Shown piece after piece: positions 22,429 through 34,862 of a stretch of 64,000 nt of DNA (positions within the stretch are counted from its first letter, which is position 1; every line of letters begins with the position of its first letter). The notes under the pieces are model-generated. The model did not search any database. It worked only from the letters and a program-made list of their open reading frames with translations, and had not been told where the DNA came from. The stretch covers positions 18,605,383 to 18,669,382 of the forward strand of contig NC_092808.1 of NCBI RefSeq assembly GCF_040954645.1, in the 5' to 3' direction. The position numbers and the translations under genes were made by a program. The stretch comes from Diabrotica undecimpunctata (Eukaryota > Arthropoda > Insecta > Coleoptera > Chrysomelidae).

Positions 22429-23730
22429 TTACCAATCCAAATCAGATTCAGAAGATGAACTTTCAGAACCAAGATTTATAATAACTGGCTCGATCATTTT
22501 ATCAGGAATATTGTCCAGCTTCCACATTTTTTCCTCTTCTTTAATTGTTTGATTTACTTCCTTTTCCCAGTTTTCAGGTTTTACATTATTTACGGCCTCC
22601 AAAAACAACTGTTTAACATCATGAATTTTAAAAGTGGTATTTTTTCTTGAAACTTCACTCTTTATCTGTGCCCATACCAGTTCAATCGGGTTTAATTCAC
22701 AATGATATGGTGGGGATCTAAGTACTGTCATTCCGAATTTTTAAAATTTTTCTTTATGAAGGGCACACAACGAATAAAGTTCCTTTCTTATAGATCCGGG
22801 ATGGTACGTAATATTTTTTGAACTCAGCCAATTCTGCAAGTCTTTTTTTAACCACTTGGTTGTGGGCAGTCCTTCTATAAGTCTGGAGTGATAACTTGCA
22901 TTATCCATTACTATTACACAGTTCTTAGGAAGAAGATCTATCATTTGTTCGAACCATTCTTGAAAGACATCAGCGTTCATGTCTTCATGGTAGTCACCGG
23001 TACGAGTTGATTCAAAAGTTAATAAACCACCTTCAACAAAACCGTCTGAACTGCCAATGTGTACTATTATCAGCCTGCGTCCCTTTCCTGATGGTGGGTT
23101 TAAACCAGTAGATAAGTTATTTACAAAAGCGTGCCTTTGACTTGTAACAGTTTCATCGTGCCAAAATTTATTTGGTGTATGACCCTCGTTGATCCATGTT
23201 TCATCAAGATAAAATATTTTTCTTTTTTGGTTTCTCATTTCCTTTATGGTTCTTCGAAAATGTCTTCTCCATATGACAATATCGCTTCTTTCTAATAAAA
23301 TAGACTTTCTGGGATTCTTTTTCCAGCGGAAGCCTATTTCTTTTAAAAGTTTCCATAACGTACTTCGACTCATTTCTGGGTAATCCTTATCATCTCGAAC
23401 TGAGACAAGAACTTTATCCAATGTTGGAAATTCTTGTCTAAAGAAGAATTCATGCACTTTCCGTCGAAGTCCTTCTTTAAAATGATATTCTATTTGAAAT
23501 TTTGGTTTCCCTGGAGCATTACGTGGCATTTGAAAACTACCACATTTCTCTTCTTTAATAACTCTGTAAATCGTAGATTTCCCAACACCAAGTGTACTGC
23601 TAACTAACTCAACGGTCTCATCAACACTTTCACATAAACGTTTGTCTGTAAATGATTTAAAACAATTAAATATTAATGTTTTTTCATCAACTGTTAGAGG
23701 ACCAATTTTTCGGCGTTTACACGGCACTTC
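22429..23730 (-). pseudogene. IS630/Tc1-type DDE transposase with a single nonsense codon
   Basis: One frame runs the whole gene except for a TAA at 22,741-22,743. ATG at ~23,742 starts MENLEVPCKRRKIGPLTVDE. A helix-turn-helix follows (ELVSSTLGVGKSTIYRVI), then a winged region LWKLLKEIGFRWKK. The triad is complete: Asp in IFYLDETWINEGH, Asp in CVIVMDNASYHSR, Glu in PPYHCELNPIELVWAQIK. The last residues are acidic and serine-rich. Such intronless DDE_3-type proteins are common in beetle and aphid genomes. The stop lies between HKEKF and KFGMTVLRSP, so the break is one codon wide. No TIRs were found. Confidence 0.85.
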
Positions 23731-23902
23731 CAAATTTTCCATAACACTAGTATACACAATAAACTGCACCTTGCAACTGAAGTACCTACTTTTAGTGAAC
23801 TGTTAAGAATTTTGAATACGCCACTTGGACCTTCCTACAAAATGGAAAAACCCACTATCACATTTTCTGTGGAATAAGTTTAGAAGGTAATTATCTCATT
23901 TC

Positions 23903-23930
23903 AGATAAAATAAAACGTTTTATTTTATCT
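23903..23930. repeat. 28-bp perfect palindrome
   Basis: The half-site AGATAAAATAAAAC is followed immediately by its reverse complement. No spacer. Confidence 0.9.
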
Positions 23931-23975
23931 AAAGAATTAAACTTTATTTTGCAAATAGGTAGGTACTTATTAAAC

Positions 23976-24003
23976 TTTTATTGGTTATATATAACCAATA
24001 AAA
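23976..24003. repeat. 28-bp perfect palindrome
   Basis: The half-site TTTTATTGGTTATA is followed immediately by its reverse complement. It lies 45 bp after the first palindrome. Confidence 0.9.
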
Positions 24004-24959
24004 TAAACATCTTACATTTCTTGCAAATTCATTAGTACCTGTTAACCTCCATCACTCCGACACTGGCAACCTTGTTTGGGGATTAGTAACACTCACAACT
24101 ATTGTATTCTATTCTGCTCCAACCTTTATACCTGGTGGTCATACTCAATTTAAAATTGTTTTCCTATATACTTCTGTAAACTTGTTGACAAATATCTGTT
24201 TTTCATTGAGTCACCCGTATCAACAGTTTAGGGATTTACATACATAATTTATTGTTTTATTACTCTCTCATACATAAAAATACACTACAGCGGAACGTGT
24301 TATTTTGTTAGGCAGCTTTCTTGTCTTCTGGTACTGCAAAGACATTGAATGCACTCTGAAGGCGTTGTAACTACCGGTCAAAATTCTTGGACGTATTGTA
24401 AGTTTTAATACTAAATACGGTGTGAACTGAATGGATTGTAGTCTCAGTCATCTTTTAAATGTATATGTAATTGTAAATTAGACAGGATTTCAATTATGTA
24501 ATTAGATTATTTGTAAATTTTAATAAAAAAAAACAAACTGCCATTGCCAATCGCCATTATGGTATTCCAACAAGCTGTTTGTAGAAAAGGCGCAGAAAAG
24601 AACTCAAAAGCTCAACAGGTGGGGAGAGATGACAGGTGCCGCGAAAATTAGACTGGTCGCGTATACTGTCCCACAAAAAGGATGTATACAATTGAAAATA
24701 TTTAACAATTTTGTGATTTTAAATTAAAATTACAAATTATTTTTTTATTTTAATGGTAGTTAAAAAAAAGTTATATTATTTGGTTTAATTGTATATAATA
24801 TTAATGTTGTACAACAAGACAGCAAATAGGACATTCACGACAACAATTGAAAAGGAATTTACATCTGTCGGTCTAGTTAAACTTAAAATTAAATATATGC
24901 TGTATAAAAATATCTTTTGTAATGTTATTCTTCGTCCTCACACTTTTTACAATATAACT

Positions 24960-25525
24960 GATACATTTTTTGTAAATTAAGAGTGGAGTCTAAATAACTT
25001 TTCTTTGAGTTTGCTCTGCAATAATGCGATTCCACTTGAGGAAAGGATTGCATGTGATGGCTAATAATATCTTTATCATATTTTGATGTTTTCCCTGTAA
25101 GGACTTGTCCGTAGTTCCAGTATCATCTTTCTTTAAATGAACATTGTATACTGGTTTTTGACTAATGCACATTGTTATCAGAAAAAACTGTTTACATACT
25201 CTTTTTCGGTGTTTTTCTCAAAAAAAGATTAAAACGAAAAAGATATTTTTTAATTCATCTCAACAGATTTTCTACGTTTCACTAAAATGCGGTTTGTGTT
25301 GTTCAGTAGATAATGGTACTTTCCATTTTGATCTAGACAATTGTAAGGGTTTCTTATATCTTTTCTCACATCACTTTCAAACTTGTTTATGCACTCGTAC
25401 TTGCAATTGTTACCACAATACTTTTCTTCATTAATCTGTTTGGCAGGGACAAGACATTTTCTGGTATTTATATATGCTTCTCCTCGTTGATATTGTTCTT
25501 TTCTAATGTTTTTTTTTTCCAATCT
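24960..25525 (-). pseudogene. Fragment of an insect repeat-encoded ORF of unknown class
   Basis: On the minus strand a first segment has INTRKCLVPAKQINEEKYC, then CGNNCKYECINKFESDVRK. A frame-shifted second half reads HMQSFPQVESHYCRANSKKSY and LNLQKMYQLYCKKC. The Cys-rich 'VPAK....C.C...C' block followed by 'H...FP..ESHYCR' is a pattern I have seen in many multi-copy uncharacterised insect proteins, probably from a DNA transposon. I do not know its enzyme class. It is broken by at least two frameshifts. Confidence 0.5.
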
Positions 25526-25529
25526 GTAC

Positions 25530-26085
25530 CCTGAACTTTCTCCAATTTCAAATAAATTCGTACAAACAACTAATATGTAATGCTACGTTACATAAATTTG
25601 ACTTTTTACCTATTTTTATTACGTTTTATTAAATTTAGTTCCCATACCTGCATATTTTTATCGTTATATAAAATTATAGCAAAGAAAATTTGGTAAAATA
25701 CCTCTTTGATTTTGTATTCCGATATGTATTGTGATCCACTGCTTTCGAAATCACTAAACTCTAATCTATAATAATAATTATATTTATATCTGAATTTAGA
25801 CTCAAAATTTTAAAATACTCAAGCGTAATTCGTACACAGTTATTGTTGTGTTTATAGAATCTTACTTGGAACTATGTTTCTTTAGATCTCGTAGTTCCAT
25901 CTATTGGCCGATAGCCGAAATTCATAGAGCTGTGGATAAATATTTCTACGTACAGATAGATTTTATGTGGTGGCATTTAGCCTATTCCACTGCGACCTTT
26001 TTAGATATATTGTGATCCTCTAATCCTAGATTATATTCGCTAGCCTGACCCTTTTTATGGTCTAATAGCTTCGAGACTGAACCTT
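25530..26085. other. Intergenic, nothing recognised
   Basis: AT-rich, no support for genes or repeats. Confidence 0.4.
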
Positions 26086-26089
26086 CCAT

Positions 26090-28990
26090 GTAGCTCTTTG
26101 CCGATGGTGTTTCGTGTTTCTCCTCTAATATAAAGAGCCAGGCTATCGCACTGACAAGAAATGTGGTCTGCTGTTTCTTCCTCTAGGTGGCAAAATCTGC
26201 ATCGCTCATCATCTGTCAATCTCATTAGCTTTATTGCTATTACTGCCTATTCAGCTTACAGTGCACTGTTAAGAGAGTACCCACTTTCTTGTAGCTATTC
26301 TCGTTACTGGCTTTACAATGCCGCAGAAGGCTTCCGGTTCAATAAATGGCATTATTAAGCATTTTATCTGCTTTTTCATTGAACATATGACCCTCGTGTC
26401 CTGCTACCGACACCCAAACAATCCGATACTAATTTAGAATTGACCTCTATAAAATTGAGGATGGCAATTGAACGGTGCGTTCTTTTCTACCTTTCCATTT
26501 CTTCCACGCAGTGATGGATTGCCGTTATTTCCGCCTGGAAAATTGTTACATCCTTGGATAGACTTACCGGGAAATGTATTCCTCGCTTTGTTCCTACTAT
26601 ACCGACTCCTACACCCTCAGAAGTTTTTGAGCCATCAGCATTCCAGGTAGTTTCCGCTTGTATCGGCACTTATTTCTCCCAGTTGTTCATATCTGGTAAA
26701 TTAATTGGTGAATTTATTGTCAAAGCTCTATCTCATAGCTGTTGCATGGATGCGTTGCTCCATTAGGATATCAGCTTTTAGCTCCTAGATTAGCTTTCTA
26801 TTTTTGGCACTATGCGCCTGGCTTATATGTTGCTGACTATTTATTAATCTGTGCATCAGAAATCTGGCTTTACCAAGTATAAAAATATGAAGTGATGGAA
26901 TATTCAGCAGGACTTTCAACACCGCTATAGGAGTTTTTTTATGGCCCCCGTAATACAGAGACATGCTAGCCTTTGTGTATTAGTTAGCAGCCCTATTGTT
27001 CCCACTTGCTGCGTCTTTATCCACCACGTCACAGACCCATAGGCTATCAATGGTCTAATAACCCTTGTGTGTAATCAAAGGGTGATTTTGGGGTTAAGTT
27101 CCCAATTTTTACCACACATTCTTCTACATCTGTCCAAGGATATAGTAGCTCTAGGTGTGGTTTTCAGTATATGAGTATTCCGTGTAAGCCTATGATCAAA
27201 ATATACTCCTAGGCGCTTTGTTTCTTTGGCAAATGGAATCTATGTTCCTTCCAGCACTGGTGGTTTTAGGCCTTGTAATGTTTTTTTTTTATTTTTGTAA
27301 AGTTATTGATTTGTGTTTTTGACCATTGACTGTCATTCTCTCTTGTTTACATCAGTTATCAACTATATTTAGGGTTACTTGCATTCACCGTGATACAACC
27401 TGGGCAAATTTGCTACTGACGACAGTTGAAATATAGTCAGCATATCCTAGACATTAAAAGTCTTTTGTGGGCAGATTTTTCAGATCATCTACCAAGGTTG
27501 CCCAAAGTAGAGGTGACAGAACTCCTCCTTGTGGACAGCTTCCACTTGCTCTTGCTTTGACGGTTGCTTTTTCCAAGGTGGATATTACTATCCTGTTCTC
27601 CAGGGATGTCCTTATCCATCTGCATATTATCGCAGGTATGCCTCGTTTGCTTTAACCAAAGATTTGGTGTAATACTATTAAATCCCCCTTCAATATATAA
27701 AAAAGTGGTCATTGCAAGCCTATTTAGATCATCCAACGCTGATTCAGTACGTTTACCAGGTTGGTATGCATACTGACGATTGCTTAGATGATTATGTTTT
27801 AGCACTTGGTCTCTTATGTACCTATTTAGAAATCTTTCCAGCATTTTTAATAGAAAGGACAATAGACTTATTGGCCTGTATGACTTTGGTGTTAGGTCTG
27901 ATACTTTACCTACCTTGGGCAAGTATATAACTTTAACCTTTTTACCATATTTCCAATACGAACCCCCATGCTAAACTGGCTTTGAGGATTTTGTATATGT
28001 GTGGTATCAATACCTCTAATTCCATATCCAAAAGTATTGGATATAAGCCATCTCTTCCTGGAGATTTATATGGCTGAAATTTATAGTCCATTTAATTCTG
28101 CATGGTCATGTGATTGATGTGGTTATTTCCCAATCTCTAGAACTCGATCTACTCAGCCTTTGGTCTATTTTGGTTTGCCTATCTACATCATTCAGAATAC
28201 TTGAGACCGAAAAATGCGTGTTTATGAGTTCTTTAAGACGTTCCTCTTTTGTCTTCAAATTTGTCATTAGCTTTCTTTAGGAAACCTACTTCTTTAGAAA
28301 CCTTTCTTTCTGGTAGAAACCTTTGCCAGAACTTATGGATTCGGGAACAGTAGGGATATCTGTAAGATCTTCGCAAAATTCTCTTCGTAAATTCCTTTTG
28401 GCTTGGCGAATTTCTTTATTTATTATATAGCCTTAACTTATACCTGTCAGCATCCCACTCTTGGTTACTTTTGGCTTTGTTAAATAGGCTTTGGACTTTT
28501 TCCCTTAGCTTCTTTAAGCAGTTGTTCCACCAGACCATTTAATCTCCGATGAAAATAAATTAAGGTCAAATCGCCAATGTGATTCGAATGTGAGAGTTCA
28601 TCAGATACATATTATAATATCACTTACTTTGCTTGTGCAGAGTGTTAAATCTAACACTTTTTTACGTGCCCTAGTGACAAAACTTGGTTTGCTTTCTATA
28701 CTGGATATAATTAAACCTTCAGATAGGATTAAATTCAAAATAGTCGCACCCCTTGCATTAGTGTTTGTGCTGCTCCGTTATAGTGTGATGATGCGTTGGC
28801 ATCATATCCTATAATTAGCTATAATCCTTTACCAAGACAATATGCAACTATATCGCTTATAATCCTTGGTAGACCTAGAGCCTCATCACCCGGAAAGTAG
28901 GCTGAACACATCACCAGTTTCTTCTCCCCTACTTCCTAACTATAGTTAGAATACCTGTAACAAGATCATCACAGAGCACCGCGATTAGTA
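26090..28990 (-). pseudogene. I/R1-type LINE with endonuclease, RT, RNase H and Cys-His motif
   Basis: A nearly full-length ORF2 can be followed on the minus strand in many frames. Endonuclease block IGYDANASSHYNGAAQTLMQ is at ~28,800 and RKKVLDLTLCTSKVSD at ~28,660. The linker WWNNCLKKLREKVQSLF is at ~28,520. RT entry with KSYRPISLLSFLLKMLER lies at ~27,880, and YAYQPGKRTESALDDLNR at ~27,770. RNase H: TTWNADGSKTSEGVGVGI (~26,650) and VTIFQAEITAIHHCVEE. A terminal Cys-His block has CRFCHLEEETADHISCQC (~26,200-26,140). RNase H plus this C-terminal motif marks the I/R1-like group. It is heavily mutated, with no intact domain. Confidence 0.7.
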
Positions 28991-28992
28991 TA

Positions 28993-30143
28993 CAGATTGA
29001 ACGAATTTAAAACGGAACATACAATTTAATATATGTCTGTTTGAACTGCATTTGAAATAGTGGACCAATATAAAACTTGGACAAAAATAAATCCATACCC
29101 GGTGATAGACATTGTATAAAATATCGTTCAACTATCTGTCTCCTTTAAAGGAAAGAGGAGCTTGCCTAATAGTCGGAGAGATAGAGCCGAAATTTTGAAC
29201 TGATCAGTAATATTTCATATTTTCAGACATTTCTCTATTGGAATATATTCATTGTAACTGGGTTAATACTTTGTCTTACAGGCGGACACCCCTCGTGGTA
29301 CAGGGGGTGGCTATACAGGGATGAAGTTGTAATTTTTTTCGGAAAAATTAACGATCGATAATATGGCTGAAAATTTGCCCAGAGTAAGATCTTGGTATAA
29401 CTAGACGAAATCCCAAAGGGCGGACGCGAGAGTGGATACATAAGGGGTGGCGGACAGGGATGAAATTGCAATTTTTTGGGGAAAAATTAACGATAAGTAA
29501 TATGTCCACCATTTTCATGGCTCATTATTTAGCCCCTAAAAACTCTAAATTCAAAAGAGCGGACAGCTGGGTTGGTACAGAGAGCCATAAAACGGGGTCA
29601 AATGTACCACTTGCCTGCGCATTTTAGGTCTCGGTAACAATTTTCAAACTGATTTTATTATGATATTTTTATACCGATTGATTTGAAAATTTGTATGCTC
29701 ACTTCTGTTACTATTCTGAGAAGCGTCAAGTAGAGTTTTCCTCAAAATTTTCCAAAAAAATTTCCGTAAATGAAAACCAAGACCTAAATGCGCAGGCAAG
29801 TGGTCTTCTTAACCCAGTTACAATGAATATATTCCAATAGAGAAATGTCATATTACTGATCAGTTCAAAATTTCGGCTCTATCTCTTGGACTATAAGGAA
29901 GCGATAAGTGGTTTGACAGCATAATAACTGCTTGTGTAGTCTAGTTTTCACAGTGATTCTAGGCAACCTATTTGGGTGAAGTTTTGACTTGTTCTTGAAT
30001 GAATTCAGAATCCAGCAGCCCGCTGAAGTATTGGATTTTTATAATATAATTATTTGATAACCTTTTGTTGGCCAACCACCTAGAGCGGAGTTGAGCCGAA
30101 ATACATTGATTTCGTATGTTCCGTTTTAAATTCGTTCAATCTG
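28993..30143. mobile_element. Concentric foldback element flanked by TA
   Basis: The ends are 32-bp near-perfect inverted repeats starting CAGATTGAACGAATTTAAAA and flanked by TA(TA). Inside lies a second inverted pair, 29,176-29,262 against 29,812-29,886, with GAGCCGAAATTTTGAACTGA on both. Inside that is a third pair based on CCACTTGCCTGCGCATTT (29,608-29,635/29,785-29,813). Two ~138-bp direct units containing GGAAAAATTAACGAT lie at 29,279-29,365 and 29,417-29,503. There is no coding region. It is best described as a non-autonomous Tc1/mariner-type or foldback element. The layered repeats could also come from nested insertions. Confidence 0.7.
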
Positions 30144-30147
30144 TATA

Positions 30148-31361
30148 ATCTACTACTGTGAATTATGCACGAGCTTGGGCTTATAGCATTAGGTGTGTAT
30201 AAAACCTTACCTTGTTTGGTTGATAAGCCAGCAGATAAGATAATTTCGGTTATAATAATACTCCCTATTTTTTAAAATAATATTTTTTGAAAACGATTTC
30301 CGGAGTGGAAATCGAATTTTCATTACAATCAATTGTAGCTTAATCCCATATAAACATAATATTTAAAATAAAAAGCTTAATTATGTTTAAAAAGGTAAAA
30401 ATTCTGTTTCTGTAAGATTCGTCCTCATTACCTAGATTTAATATTTTACTACATCCAATAATACAGCCGTATCGGACAAAAGGATTCTATTATAAAGATG
30501 CAGCGTTTGTTTCTAAGAGTACATAGTTTCATTTTTCATTGTAAATAATGCGAAGCATATTCAAACAACTTGTTCAAAAGGCAAAAGGTGTTTGGTTCAT
30601 TGTTTCCATGAAGCATTTCCTCGCCGCTTTAAAACGAGTTCTCTATCTCTTTCCTTTATCTCTCCCCCTCTCTCTCTAACTACTATACACCTAGACCAGT
30701 AATCGAAGTCTAAACACAAAGTTTGTGAATGTTGAAATGAATACAAGTGTGTCATGCATTGTTAAATGCACGTTTAAATATACATAAGTGTGTCATTTTA
30801 CACAACAGTTGTAGTTTATGCTTGCAAAGATATGTTCAATAAACTTTTAAGAAGATTGCTTGCAATAGTCCAGGAAAATGGATTTATACAAAGTCACTTT
30901 ATGCAGTTTTTGAGTTAGAAACTTCACGTTTATTACATAAAATGGACGCATTTTAAGTTTCTCCGCAAATTTTGTGTATAATTATTAACAGTTTCATTAT
31001 AAATAATTAAGTGACAATTATATGAAACACCAGTAAGTAGCACATTGTATTAGTTTTGATTGCAATTATGTGGTAAACCAGTTTTTGTAATTTAACAATT
31101 ACAAAAATCAACAGGTACCGTTCGCGTCATAAAAAACTGGTACAACTCTTATAACCTAAAATCGTGTTTTTCAAGTTGTGTAAGTTGTGCTTTTTACATG
31201 TGTCATTCTAATTTCGAAGGCAACGTTGCAAGTTCAACGAAAATATATCAAACCAGCTAAAAGCAGTGCTGTGCGACAGGTCGCAGGTTTTAGTATATTA
31301 AAAACTAAAACAATATCGAGCATTCTCGATCAGTCAGTCACATTTATATTTAAACATTTAT
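30148..31361. other. Intergenic, nothing recognised
   Basis: No gene or repeat that I can support. A short inverted pair around TTTTTGTAATT/AATTACAAAAA lies at ~31,083-31,106. Confidence 0.4.
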
Positions 31362-31365
31362 TTAA

Positions 31366-33823
31366 CCTTTAACTACGGGCTACGGTGTACACAGTACACC
31401 ATGCGCTTTAAGTTGGTTGCCGCTTCTTAAAACTATTTTATGCGTTTACGGCGCTCGACGTAACCTATCAGTATAGTATCAAACATTGTCTGTTACAGTC
31501 GATACGTGATTTTTAATCGAATAATTGAGATATGATAAAAAATATCAAAGTGAGTTCCCGAACGGTGCCTTCAGTACACCACGCCCATAGTTACGTAAGT
31601 AAATTTAACAAATGTTAAACTTTAAATTACCTGCAAACGAGTTATTTTCTGTATAGTAAATGTTACATTGTACTTTTTATACAAAAATGTGAAATGGAAA
31701 CTTACGAGAAATATTTTTTATAGGGATCGAGTGCGTGTTAGAAAGTCTCACACAAGATGAGCTTAGAGCTATGGCTGAAGCATTGTTCGAAGAAGAACCT
31801 GAGGAAGAAGTTACGGGAGAAGAGGATGCTAGTTCGTCAGAAGAAGAGAAAGAAATTACGGAAGACAACAAAATTATAATACTGAGTCTGAGATAGAACT
31901 AAATAATAAAGACTCTTCTGATTCAGATAACGAGAGCGATGGTGAGAGTTTGAAAAGTGATGAAGATAAGTATTTTATAGCGAAAGATAAACAAACAAAG
32001 GGGTATAAATATTCAGTGGTGAGCAAATGTAGCAAAACTTCCAGCAAAAATATTGTAAAAATACTTCCTGAGCCAAAGCTGAGTGCTAGAGATATTACCA
32101 ATGAGAGAAGTGCTTTCAAAAAATTTTTAGTGACGACATTATTGAAAATATAGTTGAGTGTACAAACTTGAAAATTGCAAATATGAGAACGAAGTATAAC
32201 CGGCCGAGAGGGGCTAAAGACACAACAAAAACAGAAATTATGGCATTTATCGGACTACTACTTCTTGCAGGAACTAAAAAGCAAAACCATACACATTTTC
32301 TTGGATTGTGGACTAAAGACGGAACCGGCTCAGAAATATTTAGAGCGTGCATGAGTGCTGATCAATTTTTATTTTTGCTTGCTGCTCTAAGATTTGATGA
32401 CAAAAATAGTAGAGGGATACGCAAGGAAACTGATAAGCTTGCTGCTATTCGAGTTACACTGGATCGTTTTGTGGAGAACTGCAACAATAACTACTGTTTA
32501 GGAGAAGAAGTAACCATTGACGAAATGTTAATACCTTTCAGAGGTAGATGCAGTTTTATTCAATATATCCCGTCCAAGCCTGCAAAGTATGGGTTAAAAG
32601 TATTTGTATTGTGTGATGCCCAGACATTTTATGTTACAAATTTAGAGGTGTATTGTGGTAATCAGCCACAAGGACCTTACAACAAATCAAAAAACCTGCT
32701 GATATTGTACATCGTTTACTTCAAGACTGGAAAGAGAAAAACCGGAACTTGACATGTGATAATTGGTACACAAGTTACTCATTGGCCAATGATCTTTTAA
32801 AAGATAAGGTTACAATGGTTGGCACACTAAAGAAAAATAAACGGGAGCTGCCGTTGGAGTTCCTACCACATAAAGAAAGAGAAGTTGGATTGTCCCTTTT
32901 CGGATTTCAAAAAGAGGTAACTATAGTGTCATATGTCCCTGCAAAAAATAAAGCTGTGCCTTTGATATCAACCATGCATAATGATTCTGAAGTAGATCCG
33001 GAGAAAAAAAAGCCAAATATAATTTTAGATTATAATTCTCACAAAGGAGGTGTCGACACAGTAGATAAAATGTGCGGTACATACTCGGTATCAAGGAGAA
33101 CGCAAAGGTGGCCGATGGTTATATTTTTTCAGCTCCTAAACATCGCAGGAATTAACAGCCAAATCCTGTATAATGCTGCAAATATAAACAATCCTCAAAA
33201 ATATAGAAGGATATTTTTAAAGAAATTATCTTTATCTTTGTTGAGATCACACCTTTCAGAACGAGCTGAAATAAAGAGTTTGCCCTTAGATTTAAAACTA
33301 TTCCTGAAGAAATATAAAGCTACTGTAGTGGAACAAGAAGAAGAAGAATCACCAGCAAAAATACGAGGAAGGTGCTATTGCTGCGGAAGGCGTAAAAATA
33401 GAGTGACAACCATTTCGTGTCAGACATGCAGGAGAATGGTTTGCAAAGAACATTACACCATTATTTGTCCTGAGTGTAGTAACTCAAATAACCAAGAAGA
33501 AGACGAAAGTGAATAAAGACTCGTATGTGTTTATTTTTCTACCTACTTAAAAATTTAAAAATTTTCGCATATTTTTTTAGGTTGGTGTTTCAATATGTAA
33601 TAAATTACTTTTTTCGTTTTTTCTCACTGGTTTACCATTTTGAATTATTTTTTAGTTTTATTTTTTATTATATAATAACTAATTATTGATTAAACACAAG
33701 TTGTGCAATTTAATATAGTTCTAATTATTAAAGAAATTTTGTTTCTGTAGCTATTTGTAACTGGTGGATAGAGTACACCGCGCCCGTATTTGAGATTCAT
33801 GGTTGGGCGCCCGTAGTTAAAGG
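31366..33823 (+). mobile_element. piggyBac element A
   Basis: TTAA lies on both sides (31,362-31,365; 33,824-33,827). It has perfect 15-bp inverted ends CCTTTAACTACGGGC and a single transposase gene between. Three copies of a subterminal motif, AGTACACC followed by (A/G)(C/T)GC, lie near the ends (31,391, 31,575, 33,772). The 2458-bp length is normal for piggyBac. Confidence 0.93.
31771..33516 (+). pseudogene. piggyBac transposase A, broken only at homopolymers
   Basis: ATG at 31,771 precedes an acidic N-terminus. The catalytic DDD is complete: VTIDEMLIPFRGRC (~32,515), NLTCDNWYTSYSL (~32,755), SHKGGVDTVDKMCG (~33,050). A C-terminal RING-like Cys cluster runs CYCCGRRKNR, then SCQTCRRMVCKEH and CPEC. 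The frame changes at ~31,868 (A-run), ~32,125 (T-run) and ~32,690 (A6). Each looks like loss of one base from a homopolymer, and no other stop is present. A further T-run change may hide an upstream start at 31,692. Either recent decay or assembly error would explain it. Confidence 0.88.
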
Positions 33824-33827
33824 TTAA

Positions 33828-34160
33828 ACATACATCTTAAACAATTCTATTAATTTTGAAATTTTCCATTATCTCAGTACCCATACATTGATTCGTGTTT
33901 TATTATAATTTATGAAAATATTTCAATTCAAAAATAATGATAGATAATAAATTTAGACATGACTTTAAATTATGTTTAATTTCACTTTTTTTCACATTTT
34001 ACAATTTTCGTAATTTTCACAATTTTACACAATTTTCACAATTTTACAGTAAATAAAACCCACTGGAAAAATTTAAAATTTAATTTGAAATTAATAAAAA
34101 ATGAATAATTTTTGCAGTGAACAAATGTGGAATTTAAATATATATATTACAATTTGAAAA
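33828..34160. other. Intergenic, nothing recognised
   Basis: AT-rich, with a run of ACAATTTTCAC-like short repeats at ~33,995-34,045. Confidence 0.5.
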
Positions 34161-34161
34161 G

Positions 34162-34862
34162 TTAATATTTTGTCATAGCTTCATTATTATTAATCACTTC
34201 TTCTAATATTCTGGGAACTGAGTTTATTAAATTTAGTGACAAATTTTCATCTTCGGTAAAGCTTTCCCAGGTTTCTTCAATGATGATCCATAAATGATCC
34301 CTGTTTTGGGGAACTACATTTAATTTTTGTATTTTGTTGATCATAAGTCCCCAAACGTTCTCTATTGGATTAATATCTGGACTTTTAGAGGGCCATGGAA
34401 GAGCTTCAATGCTATTTTCCATAAGGTAATCTCGTACACGGTGGGCTGTGTGGATGGAACAGTTGTCATGCTGGAAAATTAGATTATTGTTGGGGAAAAT
34501 TTTCCTAACCGATGGCAACATCACATTATCTAATATATGTAAATAGGTTTCAGTATTGAACCGTCCTTCAGTTCTCCAACATATTCCTAAACTTTCTCTA
34601 TACATCCAAGCCCAAACATTTACAGAGAACCGTCCGGACTTATCACTTGATAAAATATAGTTTTCGTTAAACCTATTTCGAGGCGATCTATAAACCCTAA
34701 TATGGCCATCTTAATGAGACGGAATACTTTTTCGTCAGTAAAAATTACACGGTCCCAAAAATTGACTGGATCATTTAAAACGTAATTTAAAGCAAATAGG
34801 AGTCTACTTTGTTTATGTTCCTCGCTAAATTTGTATTTCCTGGCGGCTGCACAATTGGACTA
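34162..34862 (-). pseudogene. Tc1-like (DD34E) transposase, 5'-truncated
   Basis: The minus strand starts abruptly at ~34,862 with NCAAARKYKFSEEHKQSRLL. It then has the first catalytic Asp in VIFTDEKVF (~34,740), one frameshift just after it, SGRFSVNVWAWMYRESLGI (~34,620), second Asp in LIFQHDNCSIHTAHRVRDY (~34,470), and the catalytic Glu in SKSPDINPIENVWG (~34,370). The 34 residues between second Asp and Glu give the DD34E signature of true Tc1. The final 147 codons are open. The DNA-binding N-terminus and inverted ends are missing. Confidence 0.8.

Larger units (their letters stand above)
23770..24955. other. Intergenic with two perfect palindromes
   Basis: There is no gene. It holds the palindromes at 23,903-23,930 and 23,976-24,003. 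The remainder is AT-rich and unassigned. Confidence 0.5.

Noticed and set aside
22200..24003. Terminal inverted repeats for the 22.4-kb DDE gene, possibly the two palindromes
   Set aside because: No partner of either palindrome was found on the other side of the gene.
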